Origin: Perkinsus olseni
Taxonomy: Eukaryota; Perkinsozoa; Perkinsida
Length of the DNA: 58,069 bases
Assembly: GCA_013115125.1 (NCBI GenBank)
Contig: JABANN010000170.1
Coordinates: 1-58,069, forward strand
Reading direction: 5' to 3'
Part shown: positions 33,483 to 44,115 of the stretch, in pieces
Layout: every line of letters starts with the position of its first letter
How positions within the stretch are numbered: the first letter of the stretch is position 1
Notes under the pieces: model-generated
The model's input: only the letters and a program-made list of their open reading frames with translations
Database searches by the model: none
What the model was told of the DNA's origin: nothing
Translations under genes and position numbers: made by a program

Positions 33483-34921
33483 CTATGGAAAAAGAGCGCC
33501 CAAAGGGGAATGACAAACCCCATCAATGGCTATTGTCATTCGGGAGCGTTCGCATCCACGCCGATTCTTTCGCAAAACCATAGGGTTCGAAGAGAAACTT
33601 CTGAACTCGACCTCGGTGAGTCTAATACTACTAACGGCCAGGACTAGAGCAAAGTCTTTGACAGTGGCCATTGGACTGAAGGGGGTAAGATAAAAGCCAT
33701 CGTACCCTTTTCGCGAGTGCGTGAACTTAGAAAATCGGTCGTCCGTGTGCCAGCAGTGGACATGCTTTATCTTAAGATTGGAGACCGAGTCAGGATTGGT
33801 TGATGTGGCGTCGAGAAGGCCGTGACCGTCGTCCGGCTTGGCAAAATTTCCGATGTGATTGAGTGCCAGATGACCGCTGTACATGGAAACAACACCCCAA
33901 TGCCAATGGGGCCATCCATAGGAGCCCGCACAGCACTTCTCGAATTCTGAATACTCCTCCGCGATCAGCCATCTCGCCGAGGCCGCACTAAGACGAGCAG
34001 CGGCCCGAGCAAGCCCCAGGTTGCCGAACCAAGTACTGCCCACGTTCGGGTGGTTGAACTCGTTTCGTAGGCCGAGGGTCTTCGATACATAAGACAAGTG
34101 AGCAGCTGCGTTCTCCACAGTATACCCACCTTGGCCGGCGAGAAGGGTGACGTTTTCCGGCAAAGTCCAGTTGTAGAAGCCGGGCGCCAAGAAGACGTCA
34201 GTATCCGTTCGAAGCACCAGATGGTAGTCAAAGCCGTCGTACTCGGCAAAACTAACGATGCTGTTTATATAACCAGAGTACCGCAGGAGAGGGTCCTCTG
34301 GCTGATTGGCTGGGCGGCTACGATCTTCGATAGGGGTGTAGGGACTGATGACACATCGCGATGGACTGGTGGAATCACGACGCAGATCCTCGACGCAGCC
34401 GAGGCTTCTGGCGAGATTAGCACCGTTGCCATCAGTAAAGATGAGGAGGTCCGTACGCAGATCTGGAGGCTGCTGGGAGAGGGCTAGCAGCCAGGAGAGG
34501 TACAGGGCCCTCAACTCCCGGACTCGGTTCTCCACATCCTTGCCCGGAAGGCATATCATAACCCCACGCACAGTCGTCGAGTTCGTGGTTGCCGAGGAAG
34601 ATTTCAATGCCAGACAGCGTCAACCTCCTCGGCAGCCTTGGTAACATCGCCCTTCAGGCGCGCCTGGCCTTGAGGTGTCTTCCAAAAGGCCTCACTGCCG
34701 ATGGTCACCCACAGAGGTGGAGTTCGACTGACGTTGCGCCGGGTCGCTGGCATTATGGACGGGCTTCTCGTAGGTCGGTTGTTTTCCCGTCCATCCTCGG
34801 CGGTTCGGAATGACGACGGCCCAGGCCGTTGGCGTTGAGCAGAGGGCGAAAGCCAGAAACCAATCTGTACCCCAAGGGCAAGTAGTACAAACCCTGCCAT
34901 GATGGTGATGAGCGCAGACAT
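33483..34921 (-). CDS. DUF7164-like type II membrane glycosyltransferase-like protein
   Basis: The first part (ATG at 34921) encodes a short cytoplasmic start and a signal anchor (MSALITIMAGFVLLALGVQI), then a stem. The main exon carries a GT-A-like fold with a DxD motif (YHLVLRTDTDVFLAPGFY) and conserved patches HPNVGSTWFGNLGLA and GWPHWHWGVVSMYSGHLAL, typical of DUF7164 proteins found in protists. Activity and substrate are unknown. The two parts are in different frames near 34600. An 86-nt GT-AG intron in phase 0 (EE/DVENRVREL) can join them, but it would remove VRGVMICLPGK, which itself looks coding. So the junction is either that intron, an alternative splice, or a frame change. Golgi localisation is inferred from topology. 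Confidence 0.7.
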
Positions 34922-35062
34922 GGTGCTCAGAGGTGAACTATAAAATCAAGAACATTGATGGAGCAGATGATCACCGTGTTGAGATTGTGACACGGTCACG
35001 CGTGCGCCGAAAGCTGACGTGGAGCGCTGCGGCACGAAAGTTCGTAGGTTCTATCCCAAGGC

Positions 35063-35081
35063 ATGTCGTTTTTAACGACAT
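35063..35081. repeat. Perfect hairpin ATGTCGTT-TTT-AACGACAT
   Basis: An 8-bp perfect stem with a TTT loop, 20 bp to the left of the 20-mer repeat array. It may mark the edge of the composite repeat element. Confidence 0.5.
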
Positions 35082-35100
35082 TTTTCATCGGGCAAAGTAC

Positions 35101-36257
35101 AAAATCCAAGGCACCTGACCAAAATCCAAGGCACCTGACCAAAATCCAAGGCACTGTCCCAGGAGACAGCGCGGGGCGAGCGAAATGTGCTCCTTGTCTT
35201 TTGGCCTGTGCGCGTTTTGACAACCGTTGCGTTGCGTTGCTGGTCGTCACGCAACGACGCAGCGGCAAAAAAAAGAAAACCAAGACCTAGCAGAGTACTG
35301 ACCGTAACCCCCGTGAACCAGAAACCCGACTCAGGTCGCCCGAAGGGCGACTTTCACCCCAAACCCGAAGGCCTTGCGTTCTAGGTAATAGGTCACCCGA
35401 GGGTTGGAAGTGTAGTAACGGCCCTGGACACCCGAATAGAAGTAGCTCGGGACTCCAGAGTCTGGGGAAAAGGTGGTACAATATAGGAAACTGTGATAAA
35501 GGGGTTAAAACTGTCGCAGAAGGAAGAGAATTGTTGTGAAAAAGAGAATGTAGGAAAAAAGCCCTTCCCGGGGTTCGGACCTGGGGATCATGCGTCGAGC
35601 TCCTGTTTTTCATTGCGAACTTCTCCTCTTCCAACGTTAAGGCTGGTAGAAGTCGACCAAGACCTAGTGGAGTGCTTACCGTAACCTCCATGAGCCCAAA
35701 CCCCATGAAAAGTGCTGGCCGCCCTGTAAAACGCTCACTCGCCTTGGATTTTGGTCGAAAGCCTTGGATTTCGGTCAGATGCCTTGGAAATCGGTCAGGT
35801 GCCTTGGATTTTGGTCGGTTTGTGAGGGTTTCAACACAACAACGTTTATTATCCGATATACGTTAACAGATAATAGTCCAGAGTCTGAGCCAAACCAATG
35901 CCACCAGAATACCCAAAGTCCAAGTGGTACGATACCCACAGAAGAGAAGAGAGAGAAAGGCTACTCTCCTAGACGGTCTGTCTGTCTGGCCTCAGCCACG
36001 CAAGGCACCTCACGCTATGCGCATGCGTGCTGGCCGAAAAGGGGACAGCGAAGCACAATAAGAGCACTGGCCTCGAATGAGTAGACGGGAAGAGACTATA
36101 GAGACTCAGTCTGATAATTATAGAGATGGTAGAACTGGCCCTGGCGTGCGCGCAATACACCAAGGGAGTGACTGCCATCACAGGTTGCCTTGGATTTTGG
36201 CCAGCGCGGGCGAGCGAGATTGTGCCTTGGATTTTGGTCAGGTGCCTTGGATTTTGG
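35101..36257. repeat. Composite element with inverted arrays of a 20-bp repeat
   Basis: Left end: two perfect copies and a part copy of AAAATCCAAGGCACCTGACC (35101-35154). Inside: four copies of the reverse complement form GCCTTGGATTTTGGTCAGGT with changes (35741-35818). Right end: three more in that orientation (36186-36257). Next to both ends lies a related GCGCGGGCGAGCGA stretch (35169 and 36204 areas). A direct repeat of about 45 bp starting ACCAAGACCTAG occurs at 35279 and 35656. No coding capacity is convincing. It looks like a non-autonomous inverted-repeat element or satellite island. Confidence 0.65.
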
Positions 36258-36478
36258 GAATTGCCCGGCACCATATTCACCATAATTCAGAGTGTTCGAA
36301 GGGTTCTAATTCCTCGACTTGCGTCCACGTAGAGTAGCCCACGGACGCACACGAGTTGGTGGACTCTCGCAGATTTTATTTTGTCATATCCAGCTTGCTG
36401 GCCCTCTCCTGCAGCGACCGTCCAACGCACATGTGGGTTGTCTTCCTGTACGACTTTTTATGGAGCCGCTCTGGTCAG

Positions 36479-37634
36479 GACCAAAACAGCGTTGATAGTC
36501 GTCGACGTCCAGAATGACTTCTGTAAGGGCGGGTCCCTGGAGGTCCCCGATGGTGATGCTGTTGTCCCTGTCATCAACAGCCTTCGAGAGGAGTAAGAAT
36601 AAATCAGCGCCGTTTTCTCTCGTTCGTGCTGCACGGGAATATCCAAGGGACGCGACCGGAGCAGCTCCGGCGGAGCTTATGATGTCCCTGACTCTTATAA
36701 CATGGAAACTGTATTAATCGTCAGTCGAAATTGCGTGAACACCAACGTGGCTAGGCAGCCCATGAGCTGGCAGTTCTGGAACGCTCGAGGCACAGCCGGT
36801 CTACGTGGTTCCTCATGATTTCTGTGTCAGGCTATCCCCAGTCACCTCCCTGGTCTGTTTAACACAAGACTGGCATCCTCCAGGACATACGAGCTTCCAA
36901 TCGACTCATGCATCCGAGGGGGCTAAGTTATTTCAACCTTTCAAGTTAGAGGATGGCACGGAACAGATGATGTGGCCCGACCATTGTGTAGGGCAATACT
37001 ACACCAAGGCAGCCGTGAGTGTTATCGCCCATCCAGGTCCAGGGGACGAGGGGTGCTCAGTTCAACGATGGACTCATTATAAAGAGTACGGACAAGATCA
37101 TCAAGAAGGGAACTGATCTCAAAGTAGGTCCCTTGCCTACCTCCTCGCGCAATTAACTCCCGAAGTGGCACCAATGATAGACGGCGGGAGTTGCAATTTA
37201 TACAGACACCTTACATCACTTGCAATGAGTTGGTCGTCTCCACAGGTGGACAGCTACTCTGGTTTCTTCGATAACAACAAGATTTGCCAGACCGATCTGG
37301 ATCCGATTCTGAAGTACCTTCCCGCTCTTGTGAACTTCTCCAGCCGCGGTCTTATCGCTTCTCCCTTCCCAGAGCCGCCCAGATAGGCCGAGTGATCGTA
37401 GTCGGTCTTGCCTTCGACTATTGTGTTGGGTTCACCGCTCTCGATGCCGTTGGACTCGGATACGACGTCATTGTGGTAGAGGACGCTACAAGGTGGGCAT
37501 CCCCTCACCAGCCTCCCCTCCTGTCATCTGTCTCCCTCAGACCCGTAGCATCCGACTCCGCTGCTGCAATGCGGACACGACTCGAGAAGGCCGGTGTTAA
37601 GTTGATGACCGCTGAGGAGGCTGTCGTGAGTTAA
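36479..37634 (+). CDS. Nicotinamidase (isochorismatase-like hydrolase), copy 1
   Basis: Converts nicotinamide to nicotinate for NAD salvage. Exons 36479-36592, 36831-36987, 37037-37123, 37246-37313, 37373-37492 and 37541 onward join in frame. Landmarks: TALIVVDVQNDF (catalytic Asp), LTQDWHPPGHTSF (metal-binding D-x-H and His), WPDHC/VQGTRGAQF across a 49-nt intron, IKKGTD (catalytic Lys region), VDSYSGFFDNN, and VVGLAFDYCVGFTALDA (catalytic Cys). Length matches the usual 210-220 aa. The start codon is in an unresolved upstream exon before an acceptor at 36478. The tail either stops at TAA 37632-37634 or splices from 37622 to 37947 (GSAAAKGGN), matching copy 2. Confidence 0.85.
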
Positions 37635-38115
37635 TGGGTAGCCACCTGTGGGCTGCGCCACCCACCTCCCTTTCTTTCACGGTCAAAGTTCGACCGCTTT
37701 GCCGCCTCGGTTGCGTGCAACTGAGGCCTCGCGCGACTTGCTCGGGCCACGACCATCTTTTTCGTATTTCGAGAGTCTGAGTCGTAGAAGGCTCCGTTTT
37801 CACCTTCTGGCCTATGCCGTAGCAGTTAGTTATTCATGGAATCTTCCGAGTCGCGTTCATGAAGCGGCACCAGACCGGAATCTCACCAAGAGGAGTTGCT
37901 ATATCAGCTCTAGTCCTTGTCTCCTCAGCGGTGCTTTTCTGTACAGGTTGGAAGTGCCGCCGCCAAGGGAGGCAACATAAGACGAATCGTTCGCACGATT
38001 TCATACTTGTGCATTTTCGTGATTTCTGAGGTACACTAGCGCGCGGGTTTCGTCGTCAATTTCAAGTCGCAAGGGCCCGACCCTTGTACCGTCCCTTCGT
38101 GTTTTCCCTTCCATT

Positions 38116-39531
38116 ATGGGACGACCGCAAGGCGAAACGGTCCTAGGCGGTAGGACTGACCATCGCTGGTTCCTTGCTGCCTTCGGCGTATGTTCCCTTT
38201 GGGGGTTCTACATGGTTTGGGCCAGTCTTATCATAGACCATCCACCAAATAGGTGGAGGAAAATTCAAAGTCGTCTGGCATCTCCCCAAGACTTGCGGTC
38301 CATCGCAACGGCACCTCGGAAAGCTTCCAGGCTCGAACGGTATATTACCAATCAGGAGCCCGGCGCCAACTGCGGCGACCTCACCGGCTTCCAGCGTATT
38401 CTCGACTATCGGGAGAAGTGGCGCAGTCTGTCCCGTTCTTTCTGTGAGGGTGGATCGAGCTCCTTGAAGTGCCTCGTTAATGGCATCGTCTCGAATGTCA
38501 CCCGGGACTACATCTGCACGGGCCGAGACGTGCACGTTAGAATGGCCGACCTTGGGAATATCACCAAGCATGATAGGCTGCGGATCTACGGAGACTGCCG
38601 GGCGACGGAGGAGTTTCGGCGGCTCACGTTCATTGACTGCGAAAATGATGTCAGCAAGCAGATACACGACTTTCGGGACGTCCTCGGGACGACGCCTCCG
38701 CGCTGCGATCGGAGGGTCGACACCGCCGTGATTATGAGAATCCGGGAGAGGGTCGGAAGGAACCCGTGGCATACCCATGAAGAGATCATCGCACTTTTCA
38801 TGACTATGGTGGCGATGGAGATCGATCCTGGCAAGGTGACGCTGATAATAAACAGACCACGCCCCGACCCGCGGCAGTCGTATCCGCTGCTGGCGATCCA
38901 TGATGGCCTCTTCGGTGTCAATGAAACTGTGTTCGCCGATGAGCTGGCGGGAATGAATGACACTGTGTGCTTCGGGGAGATTATCATACCCGTTCCACCG
39001 GCGCAGGCGTTCTACGCTAGACGATTACGAGAGGGCTGTGGGAAGTCCTCGATTCTGCGGGGCTATAGGGCATATCTTTTGGACGCCTATGGAGTTGTGA
39101 CGAGGAGCTCTCGAGTCGTGAGAATAACGATTATTTCACGTACCGCTCAATTTATGCGGAGATTCGTCAACGAAGATGAAGTCACGGCTGCCTTGCAGCA
39201 GGGAGACGGGCGAGAGGTTCGCACTGTTGTTCTGAGCGAGATGAACCTCACTGCTCAGTTCGAGACGATGGCAAACACCGACGTCCTTCTGGGCGCCCAT
39301 GGGGCCGGCCTTTTCTGGCTCATCTTGCTCCCGGAATGCAGCCAGGTGCTCGAGCTGGGCACTGGTGTTGACCATCACTATCGCAGTTTGGCACAGTACT
39401 CCGGTATCGGCCACAGATACCTCAGTCAAAGTGTGGGTCATGGTACCCCAGACATTCATGTTGACATTGAAGGCCTCTTGGAGTCTGTTGAAGAGGCTGA
39501 GAAGCAGTGGAGAGAGTGCCACCTTATGTGA
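38116..39531 (+). CDS. GT61-family glycosyltransferase (DUF563), type II membrane protein
   Basis: Intronless, 471 aa, ATG 38116 to TGA. A signal anchor (FLAAFGVCSLWGFYMVWASL) at residues about 20-40 points to Golgi or ER lumen. The C-terminal half has the GT61 hallmark LLGAHGAGLFW (His at residue 395) preceded by VVLSEMNLTAQFETMANTD and followed by PECSQVLELG. The family includes EOGT, POMGNT2 and plant xylosyltransferases; donor and acceptor cannot be told from sequence. The absence of introns in an intron-dense region suggests retroposition or transfer. It lies between the two nicotinamidase copies. Confidence 0.85.
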   Translation: MGRPQGETVLGGRTDHRWFLAAFGVCSLWGFYMVWASLIIDHPPNRWRKIQSRLASPQDLRSIATAPRKASRLERYITNQEPGANCGDLTGFQRILDYREKWRSLSRSFCEGGSSSLKCLVNGIVSNVTRDYICTGRDVHVRMADLGNITKHDRLRIYGDCRATEEFRRLTFIDCENDVSKQIHDFRDVLGTTPPRCDRRVDTAVIMRIRERVGRNPWHTHEEIIALFMTMVAMEIDPGKVTLIINRPRPDPRQSYPLLAIHDGLFGVNETVFADELAGMNDTVCFGEIIIPVPPAQAFYARRLREGCGKSSILRGYRAYLLDAYGVVTRSSRVVRITIISRTAQFMRRFVNEDEVTAALQQGDGREVRTVVLSEMNLTAQFETMANTDVLLGAHGAGLFWLILLPECSQVLELGTGVDHHYRSLAQYSGIGHRYLSQSVGHGTPDIHVDIEGLLESVEEAEKQWRECHLM

Positions 39532-40300
39532 CTACGCTTTACGTGACACAGCCGGTATTGTGTTCCTAGTGGACGGGAGTGCAGCAGACTCGCTACGGAA
39601 GGGCGTATGAGGCCTTGCCACCTTTGAAAGTACGTGCGAGCCCGTGTCCTGGCGGCACTCGTTTAACGCACGGCCATTCACGGGCTGCCAGGATTTCCAT
39701 CCCATTGTCGCGTGAGCCGTATGTCCTCAGTCCTGAGTAGCTGGGAGTGATCAGTCTTCCCGAGGCAAAAGGAACGACATGGAAGATCGTCACTAGGGGT
39801 AACTCCGCTGTTGAGAGGCGCGAGTGTCGTAGCAAATAAGCTGAGCCGGACTGAGGTTGTCAGCCAAAAAATCATCTCGCAGATCACCAATGCATCTTCA
39901 TAGTAGCCGGACCGCACTCCGCGTGCCTTCTGAGCACCTCTGCCAAATGGCCTCCCGAAGCACAACGTCGCGGCCGAACGCCACCCTAGGTGGATCACCC
40001 ACGACTGCGTGACGCGGCATGCTCGCTCAGCCCGCGTCACAGCAGGTGACAGAATTGCCTGCTAAGCGGTGAGTCATGCTACGACAGCTGTTCGGTCTGG
40101 TTTCAATCCTTGAGAAGGAGAGATTTTGCATCAGCTTTCGCCGGGGAACGGTCGGCTGTTCTTGGTTGTTCATCAGAATAATGCTCTTTGCCCTGCACTT
40201 CATCCTCTCTTATTTGGCAGTCGCCCTCTCCTGCCTCGACCATCCAACACACATGTGGGTCGTCTTCCTGTCCGACTTTCTATGAAGCCGCTCTGATCAG
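39532..40300. other. Spacer; probable 5' region of nicotinamidase copy 2
   Basis: The last 100 bp match the stretch just upstream of copy 1 (shared sequence around CACATGTGGGT), so the duplication extends 5' of the first recognised exon. Otherwise nothing is supported. Confidence 0.5.
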
Positions 40301-41438
40301 GACCAAAACAGCGTTGATAGTCGTCGATGTCCAGAATGACTTCTGTAAGGGCGGCTCCCTGGAGGTCCCCGATGGTGATGCTGTTGTCCCTGTCATCAAC
40401 AGCCTACGAGAGCAGTAGGTCCATTCCCTCATCCAGTGCCGTCACGAGACCATCGTAGCCTTGTCTATGATGGGGTTGCATTGGACTTACCGTCATTAAT
40501 GAGTCGTCCTTCCGCCGTTATTGGAAAGCTCAGCGATGCACTCAACCGGTTTTTAACACCTTAAAACGGGAGGAAATATTGGTCTACGTTGTTCTCGACG
40601 TTCTCTGTGTCAGACTATCCCCGGTCACCTCCCTGGTCTGTTTAACACAAGACTGGCATCCTCCAGGACATACGAGCTTCCAATCGACTCATGCATCCGA
40701 GGGGGCTAAGTTATTTCAATCATTCAAGTTAGAGGATGGCACGGAACAGATGATGTGGCCCGACCATTGTGTAGGGCAATACTACACCAAGGCAGCCGTG
40801 AGTGTTATCGCCCATCCAGGTACAGGGGACGAGGGGTGCTCAGTTCAACGATGGACTCATTATAAAGAGTACGGACAAGATCATCAAGAAGGGAACTGAT
40901 CCCAAGGTGGACCAGCTTGTGACCTTGCGATCTTCTCGTCGCTCCATCCGTCCTTCCATGGGAGACCTTTTTCAGGTGGACAGCTACTCCGGATTCTACG
41001 ATAACAACAGGAAGCATCACACAGATCTTGATGCAATTCTGGAGTACTTTCCCTTTCTTCTGCCCTTCTCCAGCCGCGGTCTTATCGCTTTTCCCTTCCC
41101 AGAGCCGCCCAGATAGGCCGAGTAATCGCAGTCGGTCTTGCCTTCGACTACTGTGTTGGGTTCACTGCTCTCGATGCCGTTGGACTCGGATACGACGTCA
41201 TTGTGGTAGAGGACGCTACAAGGTGGGCATCCCCTCGCCAGCCTCCCCTCCTGTCATCTGTCTCCCTCAGACCCGTAGCATCCGACTCCGCTGCTGCAAT
41301 GCGGACACGACTCGAGAAGGCCGGTGTTAAGTTGATGACGGCTGAGGAGGTAAAATGGTACATCATCTCTATGCCCTAGCTTTCTCGTAACTTTCCTGTC
41401 AGGTTGAAAGTGCCGCCGCCAAATGGAGCATCCGATAA
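40301..41438 (+). CDS. Nicotinamidase, copy 2
   Basis: Same product as copy 1. Exons 40301-40414, 40614-40770, 40820-40906, 40976-41043, 41103-41222, 41271-41349 and 41403-41438 add up to an intact frame of about 219 codons plus an unresolved first exon, ending in TAA 41436-41438. Exons 2 and 3 are nearly identical in DNA to copy 1, including the 49-nt intron between them. Intron 1 and exon 4 differ (RKHHTDLDAILE against KICQTDLDPILK). All catalytic Asp, Lys, Cys and metal-binding residues are kept, so both copies look active. The C terminus (ESAAAKWSIR) differs from that of copy 1. Confidence 0.88.
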
Positions 41439-41892
41439 GTCACTTCAGCGGCCTAATTTTCAGAGGTTCATCAACGCACAGCAGTTTCTTCATTGTTTAT
41501 AAAGTCACCCCAAGCGACGCTCTCAGAGCGCGGGTGGGGGCAGCAGTCCAAGCATTCATTTTCTTTTCGTGTTGCCAAGTGCTCCCGAGTCAATGCCTAT
41601 CCTGTAGTAGTTCTATCTCGTGCAGCTCCACGACCACCGCCAGGCCGTAAATGGCCTTGGGAGGGCCGAGCCTCTTCCCACCGGCTCGAAACGACCTCTC
41701 ACGATGTGTTAGCCGCATAGTTTCCTACGGCGAACAGCCCCCGGCGAACCCGCGAGACTTTCCGTTATGACATCCAATCCTGCCTAACATGATTGTTATG
41801 ATCGTACCACTGTCACAGCAGTCGCGTCCCTCCCCCCATCTAACTGCAGTTTCACGCAACAGAAAAGCCCATCAGAAAAAAGGTCATGGTGT

Positions 41893-43848
41893 TCATGCTC
41901 GGGCAGTTCCCATTCTCCCTAGCCGGGCCTCACAGACCCTCAGCGTCCCCCTTATTGTACCCGAACTGTCTTCCGGCTGCCGTCGCAACAGGTCAAGCAA
42001 GTCGGGTTTGGGGTCGCATAATGCTACCTCGCAGATCATGCGAACTGCATCTGAGTTACACTTCCTAGCGAACAGTAATTTGGCGACCTCCAGAGGGGCC
42101 TCCCAGAGCAGACATTCTAACACCTCTAGCTGTCTTCTTTCAATCAATGCTTCCACCGCCAGAGCCAGCACCTCCGGGTCCCCCCCTTCCAGTATGCCCC
42201 GCGGGCACGACCGGATCGCCCTCCCTGCCAGGCTCTCCACTACCACAGGGAGAGTGTCCTGCTGCAGGGCGAAAACTGCAGCTGTGGGGAGCTCCGCGAA
42301 CAAGTAGTGGAGAGCAGTCAGCGCGCTCTTCTCCCCTCCCTCTACCGGAGGGCTACCGAGTAGTAGAATGGCAAGGTCGGCCAGGCCAGCCTCCGCCAGG
42401 GACACTGGTACTGACTCCTGAGCTTCCTTGAGCGAGGCGGACGCTCGGGAGACAGCTTTCCAGTGTATCAGCTGCCGCGAGCAGAGGGCAATCACGGTAG
42501 CGAGACAGCGACCAAGGCTCGCGTCGTGAACGCTATTTAGTGGCTCGAGCAAATCCGACAATATACTTACGATCATGGTTGAGATGTCAGTGCGCGGCAG
42601 TAGCTTGTCGGACAGCTCAGGGAGGCAGTGTGTAACTATAGCTGTCAAGAGGTCTCCGGATCGACCCCCAGCGAGGGCACCGCTTGTTTTAACGTTCTCT
42701 AGGTCAGCTCTCCGCTCCACGAGAATAACCTCTAAAACATCCTTGAGCAAACTGCAAGAGGCCGCGCACAAATCCACAGCAAGAAGAGAATCTTTCAAAC
42801 CCATGGTGTACACGAGCCTACCCAACCTCGAAGGTATCTTGGTCCCATCCTCCGTTCGCCGAAGAGCCTCTTTCAGACAAGGAGTGACGAGCTTCGGATA
42901 AGCCTCCAAAAGGCAACAACAGCTGACAAGGTTCCCTTCACAGACCCTCTCTACCAGCTCTGCCGAGGGAACACCTTCAACCTTCTCCAGCAAACTCTCG
43001 GCGCAATCCGTTTGTACTTGGGGGGGCATCTCAAGAGATGAAACAATTACCGTCTTCAAGTCTTCCACGCATTGCACCGAGCCCAGAATCTCCCCCTGTT
43101 CCGAGTCATCCAGCCGGCGACCAAGTAACGGTACTACCAGTCCCACCACCCTGTGCCAACACTCCCTCTTCGCCCGCTCCAAAATCATTTCCGCCACCCT
43201 CGGGCAAATCGACAGCCGCAGTTCATCCCTTTTCAGAATCATCTCGAGAATCTCCTTTCCCACCACGGACCCTTGCAACAAATTCGACACGACTCCCGCT
43301 ATGACTGGTTCGACCGACCCCTTGGGTTGATCTGTGGTCAGAATCCTTCTAAGATCAGCACAAACCCGAGGGTGACTGGCCTCGTCCAGGCTGAGCACCA
43401 CTAGCTCCCTCATCCCTCCAGAGCCTGCTGGGAGCTTCCCGGAGAACTCGTCGGCCCTCTCAGCTTGATCACGGCATTCCGCGGATGCAAAGATACTCCT
43501 TCTAGCCTCGACGTATCCCGTGGTTGCGTCAATGGTGACAAAGGACACATCCTGGCCGCTGCCTCTGGAGCTGCTGGGTCCAGAGTAAACATTGAGGAGG
43601 TCGAACTCCTGCTCAGAACCGTCACTGAAGAACTCGCTAGGGCTAGGGGAGACCTTATCACCCCTCACCAATTCCACTCGTCCCCTCTCCAGTATTACGC
43701 TATCTCCTATAAGCTCATCATACACCATCAGACCCATTCCTGGGCCTCGATCGAGGCGGATGCAGCCCTCGCCCGTCAGAAGAATACTGCCGGGAGGTCC
43801 CTCTGCGTCGATGAGAATTCGGAAAACAGTCGTCTGGGAGTCAACCAT
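41893..43848 (-). CDS. 651-aa ARM/HEAT-like hypothetical protein
   Basis: Single long exon from ATG 43848. The first ~150 residues are beta-like with an acidic, Ser-rich linker. The rest is a series of leucine-rich helices (for example EPVIAGVVSNLLQGSVVGKE, SVPVSLAEAGLADLAILLLG, VAKLLFARKCNSDAVRMICE) spaced like ARM or HEAT repeats. No named family is recognised, and no signal peptide or membrane helix is seen. Such scaffolds bind peptides or nucleic acids; no partner can be named. Lack of introns over nearly 2 kb is unusual here. It lies downstream of the PrsW-like gene on the same strand. Confidence 0.75.
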   Translation of the reverse strand: MVDSQTTVFRILIDAEGPPGSILLTGEGCIRLDRGPGMGLMVYDELIGDSVILERGRVELVRGDKVSPSPSEFFSDGSEQEFDLLNVYSGPSSSRGSGQDVSFVTIDATTGYVEARRSIFASAECRDQAERADEFSGKLPAGSGGMRELVVLSLDEASHPRVCADLRRILTTDQPKGSVEPVIAGVVSNLLQGSVVGKEILEMILKRDELRLSICPRVAEMILERAKRECWHRVVGLVVPLLGRRLDDSEQGEILGSVQCVEDLKTVIVSSLEMPPQVQTDCAESLLEKVEGVPSAELVERVCEGNLVSCCCLLEAYPKLVTPCLKEALRRTEDGTKIPSRLGRLVYTMGLKDSLLAVDLCAASCSLLKDVLEVILVERRADLENVKTSGALAGGRSGDLLTAIVTHCLPELSDKLLPRTDISTMIVSILSDLLEPLNSVHDASLGRCLATVIALCSRQLIHWKAVSRASASLKEAQESVPVSLAEAGLADLAILLLGSPPVEGGEKSALTALHYLFAELPTAAVFALQQDTLPVVVESLAGRAIRSCPRGILEGGDPEVLALAVEALIERRQLEVLECLLWEAPLEVAKLLFARKCNSDAVRMICEVALCDPKPDLLDLLRRQPEDSSGTIRGTLRVCEARLGRMGTARA

Positions 43849-44115
43849 ACCGTTAAATCTGCAAAGGTGATGAATAAGAAGGAGGACGAGGCGTCAACGC
43901 AAAGCCTCTGCAATAGGTCAATGGTAAAGGGCTTGCGAGACGAAGTCGACCTGTTCTACAGGAAGGGAAACTGAAGTCATTGTTACGGACTTCGAGATAA
44001 ACTTTCTGACACCTCTAGCGATCGCCTGTGGCATCGGCTCCTCTTACGGACCCACGGCCAGAAACGAATATTCTAATTTCTACTGTGACAAAATACAAGT
44101 CGTTGACAGGTGGCG

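Noticed and set aside
35287-35706. 139-codon minus-strand frame in the repeat element
   Set aside because: It spans the internal direct repeat, has no recognisable domain and no splice partners; more likely chance in repeat DNA.
38143-38901. 252-codon open frame antisense to the GT61 gene
   Set aside because: It is fully covered by a recognised 471-aa protein on plus and has no family motif; it is a codon-bias shadow.
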